A stretch of DNA of 39,357 nt from contig JALWKB010000181.1 of assembly GCA_026996805.1 (NCBI GenBank), forward strand, positions 1 through 39,357. The letters are read 5' to 3'. The first letter of the stretch is position 1. The number at the start of each line of letters is the position of its first letter. Shown one piece after another: positions 34,501 through 39,357 of the stretch. This stretch comes from Saprospiraceae bacterium (GTDB lineage: Bacteria; Bacteroidota; Bacteroidia; Chitinophagales; Saprospiraceae). The position numbers were made by a program, and so were the translations under genes. Under the pieces are notes generated by a model, which was given only the letters and a program-made list of their open reading frames with translations, did not search any database and was not told the origin of the DNA.

Positions 34501-37394
34501 TGGAGTACACGACGAAGATGTACCACTACACGCTGTACTACTACGACCGAGCGGGCAACCTGATACGGACAGTGCCGCCGAGCGGGGTGGTGGTGTTGGG
34601 CCCGCAGTACTTTCAGAAGGGCAAGTACCGCCCGGGCAACCAGCCGGTACCGCCGCACCGCCAAAATCGAATATCGACGTACCGCTACAACAGCTACGAC
34701 CAGCTGGTGGAATCGCATATACCCGACCGTGGGGAGATGCGTTATTACTACGATTACGGGCGGCTGCTGCGCTTTGTGCAAGATGCCGAGCAGCTGCAGG
34801 CGGGCACGGATTACAACTACTACAAGTACGACCGCTACGGTCGGGTAGTGGAGAAGGGCGAGCTGGTGGGAGCGACGTGGCAGACGAAAGACCTGTACGA
34901 TCGGACGAATTATCCGGGCGCGGGCCAAACGGTAGAAGACGTGATACGCTACATCTACAGCGAGCGGATATCGATGCCGGGCAGTGTAGTGCCCGAGCAG
35001 CGGAACTTGCGAGGACGGCTGTCGGTGTCGATCTACGGAGATGTGTACACGGCGTACGACTACGACGATCAGGGAAATGTGGAGCGCCTGTACCACTACC
35101 AGCCGCGGCTGGACTGGAAGGAGGTGGAATACGACTACGACCTGCTGAGCGGAGATGTGTTGCAGATGCAGTACCAGCCGGGGCAGTACGATGGCTATCG
35201 GTATCGGTATCTGTACGATGCGGACAATCGGCTGGAGTACGTGTACACGACGAGCTGGGGCTCGCTGTGGGATGAGGACCTGCGTCGGGAGTACTATGCA
35301 CACGGTCCGGTGGCGCGAGAGGAACTTGGAGAGCTGAAGGTGCAGGGCGTGGACTACGTGTATACGCTGCAGGGGTGGTTGAAATCGGTGAATGTGCCGG
35401 GTGAGGGGAGCTATGCGCATGAGCCGGGCCGCGATGGCGACGACACGCAGGGCCCGCAAGAGCACAGCTATGTGGGCAGGGATGCGATGGGCTTTACGCT
35501 GGGATACCACGACGAGGACTACGAGGCGATCGGCGCGGGTGTGGACTTGGGGCCGCTGAATGCGGGGACGTGGGTAGACCTGTCGCCCTCCCTACTCGAA
35601 CACACCCCGGGCAAATACGGCCTATTGGGCGGCAACATCGCGTGGATGACGACAGACGTAAAGCTGTTGGGCGAAGTGCGGAGCATGGCATACCAGTACG
35701 ACCAGCTGCATCGTCTGAAGCGGAGCGAGAGCTACCGAGCGATGGGGGATGTGCTGGAGCGTGATGGATTGGCAGAGACGTACCGCAGCCGCTACACCTA
35801 CGATGCCGACGGCAATATAGACAGTCTGATACGGTATGGCGGTATGGGCTTGATGGATTCGCTGAAGTACTACTACGACGGTCAGGGTCCGCACCCGAAT
35901 CGATTGCGGCATGTGCGGGATGCGGTGGGGTCCGGCGTGTACGGCGAAGATGTGGATGATCAGGTGGTAGACAACTACAGTTACGATGCTACGGGCAATT
36001 TGATAGGCGATGTGCAGGGTGGATTGACGGTGGCGTGGAATGCGTACGAGCGTGTGGAGGGGACGCAGAGGGTAGGAGGCGGGATGTATGAAATGGTGTA
36101 CGATGGGGATTTGCGGCGCGTTCGGAAGCGCTTTATGAAGGACGGCGGCGAGCGGAACGTGTATTACGTGCGCGACCTGAGCGGAGAGGTGTTGGCGGTG
36201 TACACCGACACGATCAAGCCCGACGGCACGGTGCAGGTCTTCGAGCAGACAGAAGTGACATTGAAAGGTGCAAAACGCCTTGGCATCGACCCCGTAGGTC
36301 GGGACATGCTCCACATGTACGGCCCGGTGCGTCGCCGTTGCAGGGACAGGAAGCGCTACGAGCTGAGCAATCACTTGGGTAATGTACTGGCTGTAGTGTC
36401 TGACAGAAAGTTTGCCCAAGGCGGAGGAGGAAATCAGGTGAGTTACTTCGAGGTACAGAAGATAGCAGCTGCCGACTACTACCCCTACGGCCAGCTACAT
36501 CCGGGTCGGTATGTGGACTTGCGTTATTATCGCTATGGATATAATGGAAAGGAGCGAGAGGAGCGTGGGGAGTTTGGTACCTTGACGCACTACGATTACG
36601 GCTTTCGGGTGTACAGTCCGGGTTTGGGACGCTTTTGGAGCGTGGATCCGAAGGCGGCGGAGTATGCGGGGTGGAGTGGGTATGTGTATGTGATGGGCAA
36701 TCCGCTGAGGTATGTGGATGTGGAGGGATTGGAGCCTGAAGACATCATACTCAGGGGGAAGAACAATTCTTCGGTAATCGTCAAGACGGATTTGGTGGAC
36801 ATCACTGTTGATGCGGGAGATATATTGGGAGATGTTGGCGGGGTGTACACTTTGGAGGGCGAAGATGTAGTTGTGGCTGCGCTGGACATAGTGGGCATAG
36901 TAGATCCCACAGGCGTAGCGGATTTTGCAGCTGGTAGTATAGAGCTACAACGGGGGAACTATTTGGATGGGGCTGTCAGTTATGCGGGTATTTTGCCGTA
37001 TATTGGAGACATATTTAAGATCGCCAAGCTACCGAAGCATGTCAAGACGATACGACGTGCGATAGAGTTATCGAGACTTTCAAGAAAAAATCTTGGATTT
37101 AGTGATTATAAAAAAGCTATTGAGCATTATAGAAAACATGGAGAACATATTAAGAAAATTCTTGGCCATAATGAATATACATTAGAGCAATACATAAAAG
37201 ATGCTAACTTGGTAATAAGAGAAGGTAGTTATATACCAGAATTAAATGCATATGTAAAACATTTAAGTGGCAGTGGTGAAAAGTCAAAATATTTATTTGT
37301 TGGTATCACTAGCAATAAGAAACACATAACAACATTTCATATTAAATCTGCCAAAAAGATTATTAAAAAAGTTCCAGGATTTAAATATAAGTAA
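31593..37394 (+). CDS. RHS-B, C-terminal part: YD repeats, RHS core and toxin tip 1
   Basis: This continues RHS-B in the same frame; the open frame really starts at 31512, and GTG 31593 is only the first formal start, with no ribosome-binding site. It contains Cys-rich conserved RHS segments (CKDCRYEV, CPDTGHY), then from about 34,500 YD repeats (YYYDRAGNLIRTVPPSG, YKYDRYGRVVEKGEL, YDYDDQGNVERLYHYQ), and the RHS core end YDYGFRVYSPGLGRFWSVDP ... VMGNPLRYVDVEGL near 36,600-36,730. Known RHS cores self-cleave just after this motif to free the tip. The tip begins with a linker (DIVGIVDPTGVADFAAGSIELQ) and ends in an AT-rich, Lys/His-rich domain (YKKAIEHYRKHGEHIKKILG, YTLEQYIKDANLVIREG, KHITTFHIKSAKKI), whose pattern resembles BECR-fold (EndoU/ColE5-like) RNase toxins. 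Confidence 0.85.
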   Translation: MELQNIQTGAHSFSYADTVLTVTITNPVTPNPSCPDTGHYQSDEVRFEALFGSVGEYKVYKVLKLIPYTLEELIGTVTMTELDSLMEKADSLVRILTDTLFCHTACYSYCEHLVDQNNPPDSATRAMMLNDCIASLCIADSLGGDAYALGCKAMRLRIVDQLVPGHSSLLLDDLLEPGWDQNVLLHIIEADGTRVTFHNYTVIDENGQIRPQPRVRLYCDGQVIEYLLTNKGTLTLMLRDKRCWQNQWAEDLAPFHREYCHYEACQCISTTREYDVRLTRLNRKGAEEEFNCPNCSLEDLLAEVIDADPFADITSCVSNHLTNCGNIKSKIQYEIAHFFDHMTKKDAILSALEELGYTPDFYGLVEYLAERSLNSDSRLQRPQPDAEWKIMISLYQQIKERIYWDCVGCTIYTKEEEGLFTRPEPLDVMDLSDAEDIIDSTKNEQDVIRHDVSVGDKIKRLEEILGHPISSADSAHIADILFKYRNQTCGPNPVSRCMVPSDIVHHQYNDCGSPLNPYRIYKPNASNSLKLRYHAQASAALYTPLNPNDYFQPSCDPDHPIDVGKHYLFLFRPCGFLSCDSLNVEANIVVRAIPKVCGDTAQNLELAVYKVRCNGNNLQILDRIHCYDEQSPNFSNKQFKYSVQRNYYGGLISYIANDETTKLDSNEMLLLQFYQRAEDTDNTVDSFAFEVRTFKYSRDMKLWSHLQDTQNYSHLHVLQELYDYIEGLSPQATDEKINEFISEIWCCEQACVKMDSCVDSILHLVQQKLKGRTIPDSFEYCKVHPLGFACDEGIKLYVGNNCKNALRRDFCYIGRYGVIYTFINEYGQVIFLGQTEIIDYKPTNIPFDRIDKDSLIPPIFRQSATDAPFKFEEWHAKVLFRTYDASRDTLFYHWGYLVSSYRNITENNADFSECRRVVDTTEDDCLAWVEKKIQQKKQRRYDDEVNDEKLTPRVRKQALCLEGLREDFWVEYTTKMYHYTLYYYDRAGNLIRTVPPSGVVVLGPQYFQKGKYRPGNQPVPPHRQNRISTYRYNSYDQLVESHIPDRGEMRYYYDYGRLLRFVQDAEQLQAGTDYNYYKYDRYGRVVEKGELVGATWQTKDLYDRTNYPGAGQTVEDVIRYIYSERISMPGSVVPEQRNLRGRLSVSIYGDVYTAYDYDDQGNVERLYHYQPRLDWKEVEYDYDLLSGDVLQMQYQPGQYDGYRYRYLYDADNRLEYVYTTSWGSLWDEDLRREYYAHGPVAREELGELKVQGVDYVYTLQGWLKSVNVPGEGSYAHEPGRDGDDTQGPQEHSYVGRDAMGFTLGYHDEDYEAIGAGVDLGPLNAGTWVDLSPSLLEHTPGKYGLLGGNIAWMTTDVKLLGEVRSMAYQYDQLHRLKRSESYRAMGDVLERDGLAETYRSRYTYDADGNIDSLIRYGGMGLMDSLKYYYDGQGPHPNRLRHVRDAVGSGVYGEDVDDQVVDNYSYDATGNLIGDVQGGLTVAWNAYERVEGTQRVGGGMYEMVYDGDLRRVRKRFMKDGGERNVYYVRDLSGEVLAVYTDTIKPDGTVQVFEQTEVTLKGAKRLGIDPVGRDMLHMYGPVRRRCRDRKRYELSNHLGNVLAVVSDRKFAQGGGGNQVSYFEVQKIAAADYYPYGQLHPGRYVDLRYYRYGYNGKEREERGEFGTLTHYDYGFRVYSPGLGRFWSVDPKAAEYAGWSGYVYVMGNPLRYVDVEGLEPEDIILRGKNNSSVIVKTDLVDITVDAGDILGDVGGVYTLEGEDVVVAALDIVGIVDPTGVADFAAGSIELQRGNYLDGAVSYAGILPYIGDIFKIAKLPKHVKTIRRAIELSRLSRKNLGFSDYKKAIEHYRKHGEHIKKILGHNEYTLEQYIKDANLVIREGSYIPELNAYVKHLSGSGEKSKYLFVGITSNKKHITTFHIKSAKKIIKKVPGFKYK
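36231..36733 (+). repeat. Direct repeat copy A (end of the RHS-B core)
   Basis: This 503-bp segment of RHS-B, from about GTGCAGGTCT to the VDVEGL codons, aligns without gaps to 37822..38324 at a constant offset of 1591 bp. It includes a run of about 60 identical bases around GACAGGAAGCGCTACGAGCT. The right edge of homology lies exactly at the junction between RHS core and toxin tip. Confidence 0.93.
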
Positions 37395-37397
37395 CAT

Positions 37398-37754
37398 ATG
37401 ATATGTATAAAAAAAATTGAGTGGCTAGATTATGAAACTAAAGAAGCAGAAGTTGTTCTAACCGATGGAAAGTTTGAGTTTATAGTGTTTTCACACCCAT
37501 TTGAAGGAAGCATAGAGCTTCCATTAGGGGCTTTGTATGCTGAAAACATTAAAAAAGCAACAAAAAAGGAGTATTTTATTCAAAAAACAAATAACTATTA
37601 TTCCTATCTAATTAATGGTAAACTAATTAACAAGGCAAGCGGCTTGGTTAAGTTGGGTGAATTTACTATAGAGATAGATAATATTGATTTAATTCCCGAC
37701 GAAGTAATGAATGGTGAGTATATTAGTTTTGAAGTTGTAAGATTAGATATGTAA
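37398..37754 (+). CDS. Probable immunity protein to RHS-B toxin tip 1
   Basis: A 118-aa protein without a signal peptide, AT-rich like the toxin tip it follows, starting only 3 nt after the RHS-B stop. Small, acidic, cytosolic proteins in this position are typical cognate immunity proteins of polymorphic toxins. Features seen: WLDYETKEAEVVLTDGKFEFIVFSHP, a beta-rich start, then KKATKKEYFIQKTNNYYSYLINGK and FTIEIDNIDLIPDEVMNGEYISFEVV. I do not recognise a named immunity family. A cytosolic location would suit protection from a nuclease-type toxin that acts on cytosolic RNA. The claim rests on position and composition, not on homology. Confidence 0.7.
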   Translation: MICIKKIEWLDYETKEAEVVLTDGKFEFIVFSHPFEGSIELPLGALYAENIKKATKKEYFIQKTNNYYSYLINGKLINKASGLVKLGEFTIEIDNIDLIPDEVMNGEYISFEVVRLDM

Positions 37755-37797
37755 TTAAATAATAGATAATTAATAATTCTTTTTCTATTTATAATTA

Positions 37798-38982
37798 TTG
37801 TATGTCCATTACCCAACAACCGTGCCTATTTACAAGCAGACAGAAGACACTCTCAAAGGCTCCACCCGCCTCGGCATCGACCCTGTAGGTCGGGACATGC
37901 TCCACATGTACGGCCCTGTGCGTCGCCGTTGCAGGGACAGGAAGCGCTACGAGCTGAGCAATCACTTGGGTAATGTATTGGCCGTGGTCTCTGACAGAAA
38001 ATTGGCCCAAGGCGGAGGAGGTAACCAAGTGAGCTATTTTGAGGCAGATCAGATTGCAGCAGCTGACTACTACCCCTACGGCCAGCTGCACCCGGGTCGG
38101 TATGTGGACTTGCGTTATTATCGGTATGGTTATAATGGCAAGGAGCGGGAGGAGCGTGGGGAGTTTGGTACCCTGACGCACTACGATTACGGTTTTCGGG
38201 TGTACAGTCCGGGGTTGGGTCGATTTTGGAGTGTGGATCCGTTGGCGGCAGAGTATGCGGGGTGGAGCGGGTATGTGTATGTGATGGGTAATCCGCTGCG
38301 GTATGTGGATGTGGAGGGGTTGGACACGATAGATATCGTGAAAAATGCGGAAGGGAAGTGGGTGATATCGAAGCGACAAATCGTCGAAGGGGATGATGTA
38401 TTTCGAGTGAAGGATGGAGATGTAACCAAGACGTATACCTTTTCTGAAGGGGAATATGGGAAGAGGATATTAGTATTAAACCTTGAAAATACCAAGAAAT
38501 ATACCCTTGGCATATATCACATATCAGGAAAGAGCGATGAGAAGGCTACTGGCTACGTAGTGACGCCGGGAGGTGAACCAAGCACTGAGGTGGGCTCTGG
38601 TAAGCGCTTGCCGGATGATGTCTATACGCTAGCACCGACGAAATCGCATCAAGTGAAGTGGGTACAGCCCTGGATACAGAGAGGTGAGAGCGTGGGCGAT
38701 GTGTCGAAGCGCGGGGTGAAAATACATCCGGTGGCTTCGAGTGATAAGGAAGTAGAAGCAGTTAAATGGACTGCAGGATGTTTTATTGTATGTACTGAAT
38801 ATATTATCAGAAATAATGGTATTTACTATAACTCGAGTAAGAGCAAAGAGACATCAAAGAAGATAAATACCATATTAGGAGCTACGAAGCATTATGAAAA
38901 GGTGGGTACAAAAAACCGTCCCGGATCGGACTTTTCAAAGGGAATAGATTATAAGCTCATTCAAAAATCGGCATTCAAGTGA
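37798..38982 (+). CDS. Orphan RHS C-terminal cassette with toxin tip 2
   Basis: The ORF is 394 codons from a TTG with no ribosome-binding site, so it is probably not expressed as it stands. From 37822 it repeats the RHS-B core end almost residue for residue (LGIDPVGRDMLHMYGPVRRR, YDYGFRVYSPGLGRFWSVDP, PLRYVDVEGL) and then changes to a new tip at DTIDIVKNAEGKWVISKRQI. The tip has SGKSDEKATGYVVTP, GKRLPDDVYTLAP, RGVKIHP and VKWTAGCFIV. An Ile-His followed some 20 residues later by Gly-Cys is the arrangement seen in DUF5675/YkuD-like cell-wall-associated domains, so a peptidoglycan-directed toxin is my tentative guess. Its reading frame is shifted in step with the repeat offset, so recombination with copy A would join it in frame. 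It overlaps the next gene by one base. Confidence 0.75.
   Translation: MYVHYPTTVPIYKQTEDTLKGSTRLGIDPVGRDMLHMYGPVRRRCRDRKRYELSNHLGNVLAVVSDRKLAQGGGGNQVSYFEADQIAAADYYPYGQLHPGRYVDLRYYRYGYNGKEREERGEFGTLTHYDYGFRVYSPGLGRFWSVDPLAAEYAGWSGYVYVMGNPLRYVDVEGLDTIDIVKNAEGKWVISKRQIVEGDDVFRVKDGDVTKTYTFSEGEYGKRILVLNLENTKKYTLGIYHISGKSDEKATGYVVTPGGEPSTEVGSGKRLPDDVYTLAPTKSHQVKWVQPWIQRGESVGDVSKRGVKIHPVASSDKEVEAVKWTAGCFIVCTEYIIRNNGIYYNSSKSKETSKKINTILGATKHYEKVGTKNRPGSDFSKGIDYKLIQKSAFK
37822..38324 (+). repeat. Direct repeat copy B (orphan cassette)
   Basis: Second copy of the 503-bp RHS-core segment, direct orientation, offset 1591 bp from copy A. Differences are scattered and largely at third codon positions; the protein stays nearly identical. 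The left edge lies in AT-rich DNA just after the first immunity gene, the right edge at the switch to toxin tip 2. Confidence 0.93.
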
Positions 38983-39357
38983 TGGGGGCAAGGAATATAC
39001 TGATCTTCACAGGGCTACTTGCCTGGGGATATTTGTCCTCCTTGGGAAGTTGTACAAACGATACCAAAAAGACCGATTACACCAGTCAGTTGGATACCCT
39101 AAAGATTGATAATCCAGACACGAATGTTACGGATAAGGTCATTGTGGGGCGGATCATTTATCCAAAAGATGTAGATGAGAAGAATCCATGTGCTCTGGCT
39201 AAGAATAAGATACTGCTCGTATTTAAGTCTGGGAATTATTATTATGTGTTTTATAATAAGAAATATATTGATGAGTTTTTAGACTCTCGAACTTGGGAGC
39301 ATATGTTGCCTAAATATTTACATATATATGATAGCGCAGACTACAAGAAAAAGCGAT
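38982..39357 (+). CDS. Lipoprotein, probable immunity to orphan toxin tip 2, cut by window end
   Basis: Not in the ORF track because no stop occurs before the window ends. ATG 38982 overlaps the orphan cassette's TGA by one base. The product begins MGARNILIFTGLLAWGYLSS followed by LGSC, a signal peptide with a lipobox, so it should be a membrane-anchored lipoprotein; then TNDTKKTDYTSQLDTLKID, VIVGRIIYPKDVDEKNPCALA, and an AT-rich, Tyr-rich stretch. At least 125 codons are visible and the frame is open at the edge. Its place directly after a toxin tip makes it the likely immunity gene, and an envelope location would suit a toxin acting on the cell wall. No family recognised. Confidence 0.65.
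   Translation, partial: MGARNILIFTGLLAWGYLSSLGSCTNDTKKTDYTSQLDTLKIDNPDTNVTDKVIVGRIIYPKDVDEKNPCALAKNKILLVFKSGNYYYVFYNKKYIDEFLDSRTWEHMLPKYLHIYDSADYKKKR

Noticed and set aside
34281-36419. Minus-strand ORFs of 409 and 265 aa opposite the YD repeats
   Set aside because: They arise from the biased Tyr/Asp/Arg codons of the RHS core; the same shadow recurs opposite repeat copy B, as expected from duplication.
36231-38324. The direct repeat as an insertion sequence or tandem duplication
   Set aside because: No transposase or terminal inverted repeats; the edges match the RHS core/toxin boundary, and different tips follow the two copies, which fits cassette capture.
1-39357. tRNA, rRNA or CRISPR array in the window
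   Set aside because: No cloverleaf-like segment with a CCA or TTCGA-type arm, no rRNA sequence, and no regularly spaced short repeats were seen in the intergenic regions, which are few and short.

Overview
The window looks like a chromosomal segment of a Bacteroidota (Bacteroidetes) bacterium, probably an environmental Saprospiria/Chitinophagia-like lineage, though the exact group cannot be fixed from sequence alone. The grounds are two proteins ending in type IX secretion (T9SS) C-terminal sorting domains, several promoter-like sites matching the Bacteroidota -7 element TAnnTTTG, and very large Sec-exported RHS/YD-repeat proteins of the kind typical of this phylum. The DNA is moderately GC-rich by eye, with clear AT-rich islands.

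Region 1 (1-16.5 kb) is a housekeeping stretch: the 3' part of msrB, an all-alpha NTP pyrophosphohydrolase, a lipoprotein, a PaaI-like hotdog thioesterase, an ArsC-family reductase, miaA, a secreted T9SS glycoside hydrolase upstream of miaA, a pRiA4b ORF-3-like protein, an acyl-CoA dehydrogenase, prfC, coaX (type III pantothenate kinase), a bifunctional rel/spoT, a Fur-family regulator, argS, and an exported Lys/Cys-rich protein closed by a strong terminator.

Region 2 (about 16.4-39.36 kb) is one long plus-strand accessory locus in which neighbouring genes overlap or lie within about 15 nt of each other as far as 37.4 kb. It starts after an AT-rich leader with a plausible promoter. It encodes a T9SS-sorted adhesin-like protein, a protein with a C-terminal endosialidase-type (peptidase S74) chaperone domain, an exported protein and a lipoprotein. 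Then come a 2262-aa SpvB/TcB-like RHS protein (RHS-A), a 250-aa exported protein, and a second giant RHS protein (RHS-B) with YD repeats, an RHS core and a variable C-terminal toxin tip. RHS-B is followed 3 nt later by a small cytosolic immunity candidate.

After these comes a second, apparently start-less copy of the RHS core end (503 bp, colinear, offset exactly 1591 bp) fused to a different toxin tip. It overlaps a lipoprotein that is cut by the window end and is the likely second immunity gene. My reading is a two-subunit, Sec-exported, Tc-toxin-like RHS shell carrying an exchangeable toxin/immunity cassette plus a silent orphan cassette. The RHS-B gene is interrupted by an in-frame TAG within a conserved region, so in this genome it may be broken, switched off or read through.
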